A DNA stretch of 64,000 bases from Sagittula marina (GCF_014196795.1 NZ_JACIEJ010000008.1:184946-248945), one strand, 5' to 3'. Shown: positions 26,455 through 36,718, counted from the stretch's first letter. The notes: generated by a model from the letters alone, not told the origin. Translations and numbers: made by a program.

Positions 26455-27866
26455 AGGCGGTCTCCGATCAGGAATTGCGCGGCGCGGTCGAGCCTGATGT
26501 GCGGTGGACCTTCGCCGGGTTTCAGGGTCAGCCGCGCGGGCGCAAAGGACATGACGGAGTAATCCTGATCGAGCCAGGCGTCCGTCCCTGCGCGCGCGGC
26601 GCTCAGCAGGTGGTTGGGGTCTTCGGGTAGATCTCCGGGATAAAACGCCGCTTGTTTGCCGCTGTCCATCAGAGTGCCACGCACGCAGGGCAGGGTGGTC
26701 CCCTGATGAGAGATCATCTCTTCGGTGGTGGCGCGCAGGGCGGCTAGCGACATGGCAGCGGTTTCCGCCCCGGCAAAGCGCGCGCGGTCGCGGGCGTCAC
26801 GGGTCAGCGCCTCCATGATGGCGGTCAGCTTGCCGTGCTGGGTGTGGTGCAGGTGGTCGGCCTTTGTCGCGGCAAACAGGATCTTGTCGATGCGTTTGCC
26901 CAGAAAGATCTGCGACAGGAACGACGAGGTGCCGGGACGAAAGGCAGTGAGAATGTCGGCCAGCGTCTGGCGCAGATCCTCCACCGCGCGGGGTCCGGCA
27001 TTGATCGCCCCAAGCGCATCCACCAGCACGATCTGCCGATCGAGGCGGGAAAAGTGGTCCTGAAAGAACGGCTTTATCACGCGCGATTTGTACGCATCGA
27101 AGCGACGCTCGAACTCCCGATACAGCGTGCCGCGCGCCGGTTTGTCCACGGGGGGCAGAGGGGCGAATGTCAGCACGGGCGAGCCGGCCAGATCACCGGG
27201 CAACAAAAAGCGCCCCGGCGAGCAGTCGGAGAACCCCTCGGCCCGCGCGGCGTGCAACGCGGTGGTGTAGGCGGCGGCCATGCGTTGCGCCACCGGCTCG
27301 TCAAGCTTGGCGGTGGCGGCGTCGGTCGTGGCCATGGGCAGGAAATGATCGGGGTCGGGACGGTGCGCCATGCGGGTCAGCATCGCCTGCGACCATGCGT
27401 CGTAGGATTTGTCCATCATCCCGAGGTCGAGCAGCCATTCGCCGGGGTAATCCACGATGTCCAGATGCAGGGTGCGCGGCCCTTGCAGGCCTGACAGCAG
27501 GCCGGAGGGGCGCACCTTCAGCGACAGGCGCAGCTCTGACACGGCGCGGGTGCTGTCGGGCCAATGCGGCGTCGCCCCCATCAGTGCGCCGAGGTGGGTT
27601 TCGTAGTCAAAGCGCGGCAGGGTGTCGTCCGGTTGCGGCTGTAGAAAGGCCGTCAGAATGCGCGCCTCGCTTTGCGCCACCAGTCCGGGCATCCGCCCAC
27701 GGTCCATCAGATTGGCCACCAGCGACGTGATGAACACGGTCTTGCCCGCCCGCGACAGGCCGGTCACGCCCAGCCGCAGGGTCGGCTCGAAAAATGTCTC
27801 GGAAATCGTGTTTCCGGCGCTTTCGACGGTGCGGGTGAGGCTGTCTGCGATGCTGGTCAGGACCAT
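26451..27866 (-). CDS. ycjX: YcjX-family P-loop GTPase-like protein
   Basis: A 471-residue protein of the YcjX/DUF463 family. The P-loop [14 protein letters not shown] lies near residue 37. Further conserved stretches are [18 protein letters not shown] (switch-like DYPG) and [11 protein letters not shown], and AATKADH near 335 is the likely base-recognition motif. These proteins are linked to stress and envelope functions and usually neighbour a YcjF-like gene. Here the acetyltransferase follows directly and the YcjF-like gene lies beyond the oxidase cassette. It is divergent from truA. Confidence 0.9.
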   Translation of the reverse strand: MVLTSIADSLTRTVESAGNTISETFFEPTLRLGVTGLSRAGKTVFITSLVANLMDRGRMPGLVAQSEARILTAFLQPQPDDTLPRFDYETHLGALMGATPHWPDSTRAVSELRLSLKVRPSGLLSGLQGPRTLHLDIVDYPGEWLLDLGMMDKSYDAWSQAMLTRMAHRPDPDHFLPMATTDAATAKLDEPVAQRMAAAYTTALHAARAEGFSDCSPGRFLLPGDLAGSPVLTFAPLPPVDKPARGTLYREFERRFDAYKSRVIKPFFQDHFSRLDRQIVLVDALGAINAGPRAVEDLRQTLADILTAFRPGTSSFLSQIFLGKRIDKILFAATKADHLHHTQHGKLTAIMEALTRDARDRARFAGAETAAMSLAALRATTEEMISHQGTTLPCVRGTLMDSGKQAAFYPGDLPEDPNHLLSAARAGTDAWLDQDYSVMSFAPARLTLKPGEGPPHIRLDRAAQFLIGDRL

Positions 27867-27973
27867 TGGGAGCCTTTGTTGTCTGCTCAGGTGTTAACTT
27901 AGGGCGTCGAGGGCGGGCCTGCCAGTGGTTGCGGCTCTGGACCCGGGCGTTCGTGAGCGCTATTGCGCAGGCC

Positions 27974-28747
27974 ATGCCCAGATACGCGCTTCTTATCGAA
28001 TATGACGGACGGCCCTTTGCAGGCTGGCAACGGCAGGCGGACCAACCCTCGGTGCAGCAAAGCATCGAGGAGGCGCTTGGGCGGCTGGAGCCGCGCGCCC
28101 ATACCATCGGCGGGGCCGGGCGCACCGACGCCGGGGTTCATGCGCGCGGGCAGGTGGCCCATTGCGACATGGTAAAGGACTGGGAGCCGTTCCGCCTGTC
28201 GGAGGCGCTGAACTTTCATCTCAAGCCCGCGCCGGTGGCGATCCGGGCCTGTGTGCAGGTGGCGGACGACTGGCACGCGCGGTTTTCGGCCAATGAACGG
28301 CGCTACCTGTTTCGCCTGCTGACGCGGCGGGCGCCCAGCACGCTCGAGGCGGGGCAGGTCTGGCGGGTCAATCACGCGCTGGACGTGGACGCAATGCGCG
28401 AGGGCGCGGCTCATTTGATCGGCCTACATGACTTCACGACCTTTCGATCCGTGATGTGTCAGGCGAAATCCCCGGTCAAGACATTGGACGCGCTGGATAT
28501 TGATGTGGTCGACGGGCTGGCGGGACCGGAGGTGCAGTTTCGCCTGCGCGCCCGGTCGTTCCTGCACAATCAGGTGCGGTCCTTTGTCGGCACGCTGGAG
28601 CGCGTCGGGGCGGGCACCTGGGCCCCTGACCGGGTGCGCACGGCGCTGGAAGCCCGTGACCGCGCCGCCTGCGGGCCGGTGTGCCCGCCCGATGGGCTGT
28701 ATCTGACCGGCGTGGGCTATCCGGACGATCCTTTCCCTGACGCCTAA
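27974..28747 (+). CDS. truA: tRNA pseudouridine synthase A
   Basis: A 257-residue enzyme that makes pseudouridine at positions 38-40 of the anticodon stem-loop. The N-terminus [18 protein letters not shown] and the catalytic Asp in [18 protein letters not shown] are characteristic, as are [12 protein letters not shown] and [14 protein letters not shown]. Start placed at [12 protein letters not shown], the usual N-terminus. It is divergent from ycjX across about 107 bases that must hold both promoters. Confidence 0.96.
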   Translation: MPRYALLIEYDGRPFAGWQRQADQPSVQQSIEEALGRLEPRAHTIGGAGRTDAGVHARGQVAHCDMVKDWEPFRLSEALNFHLKPAPVAIRACVQVADDWHARFSANERRYLFRLLTRRAPSTLEAGQVWRVNHALDVDAMREGAAHLIGLHDFTTFRSVMCQAKSPVKTLDALDIDVVDGLAGPEVQFRLRARSFLHNQVRSFVGTLERVGAGTWAPDRVRTALEARDRAACGPVCPPDGLYLTGVGYPDDPFPDA

Positions 28748-28783
28748 CCCGGTTTTAACCCTGTCGCGGGCAAGATCCGCGTG

Positions 28784-29185
28784 ATGAGCCTCTTGCGTCT
28801 TCCGAGCCTTTTGCTGCCTGCGCTGATCCCCTCGTGGCGGTTCTTTCGGGCCATCGCGCCCTCACCACGTGTGGAGCTGCGCGTGAACGGCGGGCCGTGG
28901 CAGGAGGTGGCCGTGGCGCCGGCGCATCTGTCGCTTGGTCAGATGCTGTTGCGGCTGATCTGGAACCCGCAGCGCACTGCCGCGCTGTATCTGGTGTCGC
29001 TGTCGGAACGCATCGTCGAGCAAGGATCACACCGCGCGGAGGCCGAGCTGCTGGAGCGGCTCGCGCGCGACTATGGGCGCGAACACCGGCTGGAGGCGCG
29101 GCTGACCTTTGTCACACGCGGCGCGGCGGGGCTGGAGAGTGAGGTGCTGTATGAAAGTGCGCCCTTCACCGGCGGGCGCGGCTGA
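28784..29185 (+). CDS. Hypothetical protein upstream of an HTTM gene
   Basis: A 133-residue protein beginning MSLLRLPSLLLPALIPSWRFF. The hydrophobic start may be an uncleaved anchor. The rest reads as a mixed alpha/beta domain (RVELRVNGGPWQEV; EHRLEARLTFVTRG) with no recognised family. It overlaps the next gene by TGATG, so the two probably act together at the membrane. Confidence 0.65.
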   Translation: MSLLRLPSLLLPALIPSWRFFRAIAPSPRVELRVNGGPWQEVAVAPAHLSLGQMLLRLIWNPQRTAALYLVSLSERIVEQGSHRAEAELLERLARDYGREHRLEARLTFVTRGAAGLESEVLYESAPFTGGRG

Positions 29186-29877
29186 TGGACTTCCTGCTTG
29201 CCTTGCGCCTGACAGAGGTGATGATGGCGCTGGCTTTGGCGCAGCAAAGCCTTGAGCAGATCGCCATCGACCGTCGCGATACGCCCTGGCTGCTGGCACG
29301 ATTGGCGCTCTGCGTCGCGCTGTTGGTGGGGCAGGGGGGGGCGGTCTTTGGGCTGTTTGCCTTGGGCCTTTATGCGCTGCACCGGTACGATGGCCCTTTC
29401 AATGGCGGCAGCGACAAGATGAGCCTGCTGATCCTCGCGTGTCTGAGCGTGGCGGAGGCCGCGCCGACGGTCTTCTGGGCAGAGATGGCCTTTGGCTACC
29501 TCGGGGTGCAATTGGTGCTGTCCTATGTGATCTCCGGTCAGGTGAAGCTGGCGAACCCTGCATGGCGAAGGGGTGACGCCTTGCGCGATGTGTTCCTTTA
29601 TTCCGCCTACCCGGTGAGCGAAGATTTGCGGCGGCTGGCGGACCGACGGCTGGTGACGTTCTGGGGCGGCTGGGTGGTGATGGGGGTGGAGGCGGCGTTT
29701 CCTGTGTTTCTGCTGCATCCGCTCGCGTTGCTGGCTGGCCTGTTGCTGGCGGCTGCCTTTCATCTGGCGAATGCGATGCTTTTCGGGTTGCACCGGTTCT
29801 TCTGGATCTGGCTGTGCGCCTACCCGTCGCTGATCTGGTTGCAGGGGCGATTGGCGGGAGCCTGGACTGCGGGGTGA
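29185..29877 (+). CDS. HTTM-type polytopic membrane protein
   Basis: A 230-residue protein with about six transmembrane helices. The pattern YDGPFNGGSDKMSLLILACLS followed by the helix-loop containing SYVISGQVKLANPAWRRGDAL matches the HTTM (vitamin K-dependent gamma-carboxylase-like) family. It is translationally coupled to the preceding hypothetical gene. Function unknown in bacteria. Confidence 0.75.
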   Translation: MDFLLALRLTEVMMALALAQQSLEQIAIDRRDTPWLLARLALCVALLVGQGGAVFGLFALGLYALHRYDGPFNGGSDKMSLLILACLSVAEAAPTVFWAEMAFGYLGVQLVLSYVISGQVKLANPAWRRGDALRDVFLYSAYPVSEDLRRLADRRLVTFWGGWVVMGVEAAFPVFLLHPLALLAGLLLAAAFHLANAMLFGLHRFFWIWLCAYPSLIWLQGRLAGAWTAG

Positions 29878-29942
29878 GCGGCGTGTGCCGGCTTGTCCGG
29901 GCGTCGGTTGCATGGGAAGGTCACGGCAAAGGAGGCCTGACC

Positions 29943-31094
29943 ATGTTCGACACGCTGACCGAGGTGGATCTCACCGCCTCCCGCGCCTTGCGCCATACGC
30001 TGCACCGCGCGCCTGAACTGTCCGGGCAGGAGGGCACCACCGCCGGATTGATCGCCGCGCGCATGCGCGCGTTGGGCGCGGAGGTGGTCACGGGGCTGGG
30101 CGGCACCGGCGTTGCGGCGATCTTTGGGGACGGCGCTGACGGGCTGATGATCCGCTGTGAACTGGACGCCTTGCCCATCGACGAGACCGGCACGCCAGAT
30201 TGGCAATCGCAGGTGCCGGGGGTCGCTCATTTGTGCGGCCACGATGGGCACATGGCGATTCTGGACGCTGTGGCGCAGCGCCTGGCGCAGGCAACGCCCA
30301 GGACCCGCGTGATCTTGCTGTTCCAGCCCGCCGAAGAAACCGGGGCAGGGGCCGCTGCGGTGCTGGCCGACCCTCGGTTTGCTGCGCTTGGGGCCAGGAT
30401 GGCCATCAGCCTGCACAATATGCCGGGGCTGCCGTTGGGGGCTGTGGGCTTGCGCGCCGGGCCGATGAACTGCGCCTCACGCGGGTTGAAAATCACGCTC
30501 ACCGGACGCACGGCCCATGCCAGCGCCCCGGAAACGGGCTTGTCACCGGGCACGGCCCTGGCCGCGCTGATCCCGGCCTTGAGCAGGTTGAGCCGCGATG
30601 TGCCCACCGAAGATCCGGCCTTTCGGCTTGCCACGGTAACCCATGCGCGGCTGGGGGAGCCGACCTTTGGCGTATCCCCCGGAACGGCGGAACTGCGCGT
30701 GACCCTGCGCAGCTTGCTCGACGATCAGATGGCGGCGTTGGAGGCCGAGGCCCGCGCCCTGATCGTTGATGCGGCCGGCCCGTTGTCCGTCGACATCACG
30801 GTGCACGAGGCCTTTGGCCATTGCGTGAACCACCCCGAGGCAGTGGCCCTGTTGGAGCAGTCGGTTGCTGGAATGGCACGCACGGAACAGGGGTTGCCCA
30901 TGCGCGCTTCCGAGGATTTCGGGCGCTACGGCGCGGTTTTGCCCTCCGCCATGTTCTTGCTCGGATCGGGCGAAAGCTGCCCGCCGCTGCACGCGCCGGA
31001 TTACGATTTCCCCGATCAGCTGATTGCGGTCGGGGCGCAGATTTTCCTGCGGGCCGTCGACCAATGGGCGCGCGATCTACGCCCTCAGGCGTGA
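29943..31094 (+). CDS. M20-family amidohydrolase (aminoacylase/IAA-amino-acid hydrolase type)
   Basis: A 383-residue metal-dependent amidohydrolase. An ideal AAAGGAGG sits before the ATG. Metal-site motifs are CELDALPIDE, VAHLCGHDGHMA (Cys and His ligands), FQPAEETGAGA (Glu pair) and ISLHNMPGLP; a C-terminal ligand His is in CPPLHAPDYDF. The Cys in the CGHDGH motif places it in the M20D aminoacylase/hippurate hydrolase/IAA-Leu hydrolase group. Monocistronic or loosely linked to argD about 230 bases downstream; substrate not evident. Confidence 0.9.
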   Translation: MFDTLTEVDLTASRALRHTLHRAPELSGQEGTTAGLIAARMRALGAEVVTGLGGTGVAAIFGDGADGLMIRCELDALPIDETGTPDWQSQVPGVAHLCGHDGHMAILDAVAQRLAQATPRTRVILLFQPAEETGAGAAAVLADPRFAALGARMAISLHNMPGLPLGAVGLRAGPMNCASRGLKITLTGRTAHASAPETGLSPGTALAALIPALSRLSRDVPTEDPAFRLATVTHARLGEPTFGVSPGTAELRVTLRSLLDDQMAALEAEARALIVDAAGPLSVDITVHEAFGHCVNHPEAVALLEQSVAGMARTEQGLPMRASEDFGRYGAVLPSAMFLLGSGESCPPLHAPDYDFPDQLIAVGAQIFLRAVDQWARDLRPQA

Positions 31095-31321
31095 AAATCG
31101 CTTGATCTTTGTCGCGCAGCCCGCCATGACACCGCCATGACCAAAGCGACCCAAATCCGACGAGCCTGAACGCTCTTCCCCGTCTCCGCCACCGTTGCGG
31201 AGCAGTCGCTATTGTCTAAACCCCAATCTTCACAACTTGACAGGTCCCCGGTGCCTTGCCACCAATCGGCCTTCCACCCTGCGCCCCTGCCATCGCAAGC
31301 GCACCACGCGAGGATAATTTC

Positions 31322-32494
31322 ATGACCTCTTCTGTCCTGCCGACGTACAACCGCGCGCCGCTTCATTTTGTGAAGGGCGAAGGCGTATGGCTGATCGAGG
31401 AGGATGGGCGCCGATTCATGGACCTCGGCTCCGGCATCGCGGTGAACGCGCTGGGCCACGCGAACCCCGATCTGGTGCAGGCACTGACCGATCAGGCAAA
31501 CAAGCTGTGGCACGTGTCCAACCTCTACGAGATCCCGCAACAAGAGGCGCTGGCCACCGCGCTGACCGATAACACTTTTGCGGACCGGGTGTTTTTTACC
31601 AACTCCGGCACCGAAGCCTGCGAGCTGGCGGTCAAGATGGCGCGCAAATACTGGTACGACAAAGGCCAGCCCGAGAAGGTTGAGATCATCACTTTCTCCG
31701 GGTCGTTCCATGGCCGGTCCACCGCAGCCATCGCCGCCTCGGGCGCGGAAAAGATGGTGAAGGGCTTCGGCCCTGTGCTCGACGGGTTTGTGCATGTGCC
31801 ATGGGGCGACCACGACGCGTTCAAGGCGGCGATTACCGAGAATACAGCGGCGGTGCTGATCGAGCCGGTGCAGGGCGAGGGCGGTATTCGCCCGCTGCCG
31901 GACCAATGTCTGAAAGGCCTTCGCGAGATTTGCGACGAAAAGGGCATCTTGCTGGTGCTCGACGAGGTGCAATGCGGTGTCGGTCGGACGGGTAAGCTTT
32001 TTGCCCACGAATGGGCAGGCATCACCCCGGACATCATGATGGTGGCCAAGGGCATCGGCGGCGGCTTCCCGCTGGGCGCTGTGCTTGCCACAGAAGACGC
32101 GGGGTCCGGCATGGTCGCAGGCACGCATGGCTCGACCTATGGCGGCAACCCTCTGGGCTGCGCTGTGGGCAAGGCCGTGCTGGACCGCGTGACCGATCCC
32201 GCGTTTCTGGATGCCGTGAATGCCCGCGCGGGGCTTCTGCGTCAAAAGCTCGAAGGGCTGGTGGCCACGCATCCGCAGGTTTTCGAAGGCGTCCGTGGCG
32301 TGGGTCTGATGCTGGGGCTGAAGGTCAAGGTCGCCCCCGCGGATCTGGTTCAGGCCGGTTACGCCAGCGAGGTCATCACCGTGCCTGCGGCAGACAACAT
32401 CGTACGTTTGCTGCCACCGCTCAACATCACCGAAGATGAAATCACCGAGGCCATCGCACGCCTCGATCGCGCGGCCGCGACCCTCGCATCCTGA
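31322..32494 (+). CDS. argD: Acetylornithine aminotransferase
   Basis: A PLP-dependent class III aminotransferase of 390 residues, making N-acetylornithine in arginine synthesis (and probably also acting in the lysine pathway). It has the N-terminal ... [18 protein letters not shown] segment, [17 protein letters not shown] for phosphate binding, [27 protein letters not shown] and the PLP lysine in [27 protein letters not shown] precedes the ATG. Directly upstream of argF in the same direction. Confidence 0.95.
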   Translation: MTSSVLPTYNRAPLHFVKGEGVWLIEEDGRRFMDLGSGIAVNALGHANPDLVQALTDQANKLWHVSNLYEIPQQEALATALTDNTFADRVFFTNSGTEACELAVKMARKYWYDKGQPEKVEIITFSGSFHGRSTAAIAASGAEKMVKGFGPVLDGFVHVPWGDHDAFKAAITENTAAVLIEPVQGEGGIRPLPDQCLKGLREICDEKGILLVLDEVQCGVGRTGKLFAHEWAGITPDIMMVAKGIGGGFPLGAVLATEDAGSGMVAGTHGSTYGGNPLGCAVGKAVLDRVTDPAFLDAVNARAGLLRQKLEGLVATHPQVFEGVRGVGLMLGLKVKVAPADLVQAGYASEVITVPAADNIVRLLPPLNITEDEITEAIARLDRAAATLAS

Positions 32495-32502
32495 CATACA
32501 CC

Positions 32503-32531
32503 GCAAGGACGCGCCTGTGCGTCTTTGCTTT
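32503..32531 (+). terminator. Hairpin with T run between argD and argF
   Basis: GCAAGGACGC pairs with GCGTCTTTGC (one G-U pair) around a six-base loop and is followed by TTTCT. It starts nine bases after the argD stop. It could terminate or attenuate readthrough into argF. Confidence 0.6.
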
Positions 32532-32551
32532 CTCAAATATTTACGGGAGGT

Positions 32552-32568
32552 CGGGGGCAAAGCCCCCG
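32552..32568 (+). promoter_or_regulatory. Second GC hairpin before argF
   Basis: CGGGGGC AAA GCCCCCG is a perfect seven-base-pair stem with a three-base loop, 31 bases before the argF start and just upstream of its weak ribosome-binding site. It may affect argF translation or act as a transcript processing or stability element. Confidence 0.4.
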
Positions 32569-32599
32569 TCACGCCAGCCAGACAAAAAGAGCCGATCCG

Positions 32600-33526
32600 A
32601 TGAACCATTTCCTCGATATCCATAAAACTGACAAAGACGCCCTGCGGGGCATTATCGACAGCGCCAGAACCATCAAGGACGCCCGCAAGGGCCAGCCCAA
32701 GGCGGCGCTCGACGCGGATTTGCCGCTGAAAGACCGCATGGTCGCGCTGATCTTTGAAAAGCCGTCGACCCGGACGCGGACCTCGTTCGATGTGGGCGTG
32801 CGGCAGATGGGCGGGCAGACCATGGTTCTGTCCGGTTCCGACATGCAGCTGGGACATGGCGAAACCATTGCCGACACGGCGCGCGTCATGAGCCGCTACG
32901 TGGACATGATCATGATCCGCACGTTCGATGAATCCGTGCTGGAGGAGATGGCGGAATATGCCTCCGTTCCGGTCATCAACGGCCTGACCGACCGCACGCA
33001 CCCTTGCCAGATCATGGCCGACATCCTGACGTTCGAGGAGCACCGTGGTCCCATCGCGGGCAAGAAAGTCGTCTGGTGTGGCGACGGCAACAATGTCTGC
33101 GCGTCCTTCCTGCACGCAGCGGGGCAGTTTGGCTTCGATCTGACCTTCTCCGGCCCGGTGCAACTGGACCCTGAGCCGGAATTCGTCGGTTGGGCTCGCA
33201 ACCAGGGCGTCAATGTAGAGATCGAGCGTGACCCGGCCAAGGCGGTCGATGGCGCGGATCTGATCGTTGCGGACACATGGGTCTCCATGCACGACGCCCA
33301 GTCCGCGCGGGAGCGGCGGCACAACATGCTGCGCCCCTATCAGGTGAACCGTGATTTGATGAACCACGCCAAACCCGATGCGCTGTTCATGCATTGCCTG
33401 CCTGCGCACCGCGAGGAAGAAGTCACCTCCGACGTGATGGACGGCCCGAACTCGGTGATCTGGGACGAGGCCGAGAACCGTCTGCACGCGCAGAAGGCGA
33501 TCATGAAATACTGTCTCGAAGGGTGA
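32600..33526 (+). CDS. argF: Ornithine carbamoyltransferase
   Basis: A 308-residue transcarbamoylase forming citrulline from ornithine and carbamoyl phosphate. Diagnostic motifs are the carbamoyl-phosphate loop [24 protein letters not shown], the ornithine-binding DTWVSMHD (normally D-W-SMG in OTCs) and [11 protein letters not shown]. Start at [11 protein letters not shown] matches homologues. Follows argD after about 105 bases with two hairpins in between. Confidence 0.96.
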   Translation: MNHFLDIHKTDKDALRGIIDSARTIKDARKGQPKAALDADLPLKDRMVALIFEKPSTRTRTSFDVGVRQMGGQTMVLSGSDMQLGHGETIADTARVMSRYVDMIMIRTFDESVLEEMAEYASVPVINGLTDRTHPCQIMADILTFEEHRGPIAGKKVVWCGDGNNVCASFLHAAGQFGFDLTFSGPVQLDPEPEFVGWARNQGVNVEIERDPAKAVDGADLIVADTWVSMHDAQSARERRHNMLRPYQVNRDLMNHAKPDALFMHCLPAHREEEVTSDVMDGPNSVIWDEAENRLHAQKAIMKYCLEG

Positions 33527-33575
33527 GACCCTCTGGCAGGTCGGGTTTGAGCCCGGCCTGCGCGGCGTTGCGCGG

Positions 33576-33812
33576 TCAGTATACGGCCTGCGTCAGCCAG
33601 TAGATCGTGCCCGCCCAAAAGGCCGGCACCACTGTCCCAACCAGCGCCCAGATCACAGGGCGCGCCGGGTGCTCCTCCTCCCATTGGCGCGCGCCGCGAT
33701 AGGGGACGAAGGGCGCCGGAGCCGTCTGTCGGACCGGGCTTTCGGGATCTTGTGCGATCGCCGCCATGGCCGCTTGATCCAGGAAAGAGTCGGTGAGCAC
33801 TGTTCGGGACAT
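33576..33812 (-). CDS. Small C-terminally anchored membrane protein (paralogue A)
   Basis: A 78-residue protein beginning MSRTVLTDSFLDQAAMAAI with a strong AGGAGG seven bases upstream of the ATG. The middle contains PESPVRQ and FVPYRGARQW; a single helix near the end (VIWALVGTVVPAFWAGTIYW) anchors it. It aligns by eye with the next small gene (PESP, PYR, VPAxWxxTIxW), so the pair is a tandem duplication. No known function. Confidence 0.65.
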   Translation of the reverse strand: MSRTVLTDSFLDQAAMAAIAQDPESPVRQTAPAPFVPYRGARQWEEEHPARPVIWALVGTVVPAFWAGTIYWLTQAVY

Positions 33813-33920
33813 TTTGGCCTCCTGTCTCGGTGTCCGTTGCCGAGATCGTGCCAAAGAGCGGTTAATTTTCCGTGTTTTGTTTCCGACCGTGACGTTTGCG
33901 CCACGCCACAGGGCGGGCCG

Positions 33921-34124
33921 CTAGTACAGGCGTTCCGCGGCCCAGACGATTGTCGCGGTCCAGCAGGCGGGCACGAGGACCAGCACGGCACCCCACACCA
34001 AAAGCGACGCGTTAGCGGTGCGGTCATCCGGCCGCAGCGTGGCCGCAGCGGCCCTGTATGGCTGAGAGTTGAAGCGCGGCACGGGGCGGTGCTGTCGCGA
34101 CAGCGGAGATTCGGGGGCAAGCAT
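33921..34124 (-). CDS. Small C-terminally anchored membrane protein (paralogue B)
   Basis: A 67-residue protein beginning MLAPESPLSRQHRPVPRF with AAGGA eight bases before the ATG. It shares with its neighbour PESP, a PYR motif and a terminal helix (LVWGAVLVLVPACWTATIVW), then a tyrosine as last residue. It is about 110 bases upstream of paralogue A on the same strand. Confidence 0.6.
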   Translation of the reverse strand: MLAPESPLSRQHRPVPRFNSQPYRAAAATLRPDDRTANASLLVWGAVLVLVPACWTATIVWAAERLY

Positions 34125-34249
34125 GATCGACGTCCTTGTACCGGGAGATTTTCGGCACACTGCGGCGCGTCTGTTAACGCAGCGCGAGTCGATGCGGGCA
34201 AAAGCGGGGCGTTTTCGGGCCTGCGCGGTTCTCTGCGCGAAAGCGAGCG

Positions 34250-36718
34250 TTATTTGCGCGGTTTGGCACGCAGGGTTGGATCGGCTTCTGTCGGGTCTTC
34301 GGGCCAGGGGTGTTTGGGGTATTGCGCGCGCATGTCCTTGCGCACATCGGCATAGGACCCGGCCCAGAAGCCCGGCAGGTCCATGGTTGTCTGCACTGGA
34401 CGCCGCGCGGGGCTGAGCAGCGTGACCTTCAGCGGCGTGCGCCCGACCAGAGGGTGGGTTTTCTGGCCGAACATTTCTTGCAGGCGCAGGCTGATTTCTG
34501 GCGCGTCGCCGCTGTAGTCGATGGGGATCTGGCGGCCCAGCGGGGTCGTGAAATGCGCAGGCACCGCGGCGTCCAGCGCCTGCATCTCGCCCCAGTCCAG
34601 CCGGGCGCGCAGGGCGTTGAGCAAATCAAACCGTTTCCAGTCATCCCGTGTCTTCACGCCGTCCAGGAAGGGGAGCAGCCAGTCTTCGATGCTGTCGAGC
34701 AGAGCCTCTGCCGTCATGTCCGGCAGCGCGTGCCCCGCGTCGCGGGCCAGTTCCACACGCGCAACAAAACGGCGGTCCTTGTCCGTCAGGCTGAGACCCA
34801 GATCGCGCACCCCGTCCAGCATGGCACGGGCAATGGCGTCGGAGGGGGCGTCCTTCCAGATGCGATCATCCAGAGCGATGGCACCGAGCCGCTCTTGTTG
34901 GCGGGCCACCACGCGGCGCTCGCGTTTGGACCACTCGCAGCTGTCGATCCATGCGATCTGATCGGCGAAGAGCGCGCGCACCTCGGACAGGGAAATGGCC
35001 ACCGCTTGCCGAATGCGCGCCTCTCGCGGATTGCCGTCGGTGTCGGTCACGACGATGAGACGCTGGTTGGCGAGCGGGTCGGTCTCGATCATCACCGCGC
35101 CCTTGCCGCCAGACAACTGAAAGCGTGGCGCGTCCCCCTTGCGCCGCAGGCCGATGCGGTCCGGGTAGGCAAGCGCGGCCATCTCGGCGGCGCTGTACGG
35201 TGTTTTGCCAGCCTGCTCAGGCAGATCAGACGTTATCCTCGTGTTCTTTGACAGGCGGCGCGCTTCGGTCCGGATGCGTTCCAGCGCGGGCCTGTGGATG
35301 GAATAGGGTTTTTCAGCAGCGAAGCGCTTGGGGTCTTCCAGCGCGTCCAGGCGCAATGTCAGATCTGTGGGCGCACCTGTGAGCGGATCGCGTTCGGACA
35401 ACAAAGCGGCGAGCGTAGCGGCATTTTTCCCCGAAACCTGTAGCATATGGGCAAGGCGTGGGTGCAGTGGATATGTGGATAACTTCCGCCCGTGCGGGGT
35501 GATCCGGCCATGATCGTCCAGCGCGCCCAGCATCGTCAGCAAGCCAACGGCCTCTCCATAAGCGCCCTCGGGCGGTTGGGTCAGGAAGGGCAGAGCGGTG
35601 GGCTGTGCGCCCCACAGCGCCAGCTCCAACGCCAGCGCGGAGAGGTCGGCGGCCTCTATTTCCGCGGGTGGGAAAAGGCTTAGCGCGCCCTCCTCACCCT
35701 TCGTCCAGAGCTTGTAGGCGGTGCCCGGAGCGACACGGCCCGCGCGCCCGGCACGCTGTGTGGCCTCGGCGCGGGTGACCTTTTCCGTCACGAGCCGCGA
35801 CATGCCGGAGCCGGGATCGAAGCGCGCGCGCCGGGCGCGTCCGCCATCGACCACGACGCGGATGTCCTCGATGGTGAGCGAGGTTTCCGCGATGGAGGTG
35901 GCGAGCACAAGCTTGCGGCCTTCGGTTTCGGGACGGATGGCGGCGCGCTGGTCCTTCAGGTCCATGGCTCCGAACAGGGGACGGATGTGGGTGCTGGCGG
36001 GCAGGCGTTTCTTCAGCGCGGCTTCGGCACGCCGGATCTCGCCCTCGCCGGGGAGGAAGGCCAGGAGGCCGCCCGTCGTTTCGTCGTGCGCCTGCGTGAT
36101 GAGGTCGGCCATTGCGTCATCGAACCGGGATCGTTTCGGAAGGGGGGCGGGCAGCCAGCGCGGCTCCACCGGGAAAGCGCGGCCCTCTGACGTCACGATG
36201 GGGGCGTCCATCAACGCCGCCACGGGGGCTGCGTCCAGCGTGGCGGACATGGCCAGCAGGATCAGGTCATCCCGCAGCGCCCCGGTGATTTCGAGGCAGA
36301 GCGCCAGCCCCAGATCGGCGTTCAGCGAGCGTTCGTGAAACTCGTCAAAGAGCACCGCGCCGACACCGGCCAGCTCTGGGTCGGACTGGATCATGCGGGT
36401 GAGGATGCCCTCCGTGACGACTTCGATCCGGGTGTGTTGGGAGACCTTGGAGTCCCCCCGGATGCGGTAGCCGACGGTTTGACCGGGCGCTTCCCCCAGG
36501 TGTTCTGCCAGCCGCTGGGCGGCGGCGCGGGCAGCCAGGCGGCGCGGTTCCAGCATGATGATGCGGCCCTGTGTCACGCCGGCCTCCAGCATGGCGAGCG
36601 GCACGCGGGTGGTCTTGCCCGCACCCGGCGGGGCCTGCAGCACGGCGCGGCCACGGCTGCGCAGCGCGTCCAGCAGTGCGGGGAGGGCGTCGTCGATGGG
36701 GAGGCGGGCCTGTGTCAT
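34250..36718 (-). CDS. hrpB: ATP-dependent RNA helicase HrpB
   Basis: A DEAH-type helicase of 822 residues. Motifs in order: GAGKTT (Walker A, near residue 33), DEFHE (motif II, near 125), SATL (motif III), IAETSLTIEDIRVVVDGG (motif V region) and TQRAGRAGR (motif VI), followed by the HrpB C-terminal domain (SCEWSKRERRVVARQQERLG; DYSGDAPEISLRLQEMFG). Full length. HrpB's cellular role in most bacteria is not settled. The gene is alone, divergent from meaB. Confidence 0.96.
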   Translation of the reverse strand: MTQARLPIDDALPALLDALRSRGRAVLQAPPGAGKTTRVPLAMLEAGVTQGRIIMLEPRRLAARAAAQRLAEHLGEAPGQTVGYRIRGDSKVSQHTRIEVVTEGILTRMIQSDPELAGVGAVLFDEFHERSLNADLGLALCLEITGALRDDLILLAMSATLDAAPVAALMDAPIVTSEGRAFPVEPRWLPAPLPKRSRFDDAMADLITQAHDETTGGLLAFLPGEGEIRRAEAALKKRLPASTHIRPLFGAMDLKDQRAAIRPETEGRKLVLATSIAETSLTIEDIRVVVDGGRARRARFDPGSGMSRLVTEKVTRAEATQRAGRAGRVAPGTAYKLWTKGEEGALSLFPPAEIEAADLSALALELALWGAQPTALPFLTQPPEGAYGEAVGLLTMLGALDDHGRITPHGRKLSTYPLHPRLAHMLQVSGKNAATLAALLSERDPLTGAPTDLTLRLDALEDPKRFAAEKPYSIHRPALERIRTEARRLSKNTRITSDLPEQAGKTPYSAAEMAALAYPDRIGLRRKGDAPRFQLSGGKGAVMIETDPLANQRLIVVTDTDGNPREARIRQAVAISLSEVRALFADQIAWIDSCEWSKRERRVVARQQERLGAIALDDRIWKDAPSDAIARAMLDGVRDLGLSLTDKDRRFVARVELARDAGHALPDMTAEALLDSIEDWLLPFLDGVKTRDDWKRFDLLNALRARLDWGEMQALDAAVPAHFTTPLGRQIPIDYSGDAPEISLRLQEMFGQKTHPLVGRTPLKVTLLSPARRPVQTTMDLPGFWAGSYADVRKDMRAQYPKHPWPEDPTEADPTLRAKPRK

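Noticed and set aside
31085..33487. An 800-codon minus-strand open frame
   Set aside because: Antisense to argD and argF; no ribosome-binding site or domain.
34069..34416. Plus-strand frame spanning the small paralogue and hrpB end
   Set aside because: Antisense to two better-supported genes and without a domain.
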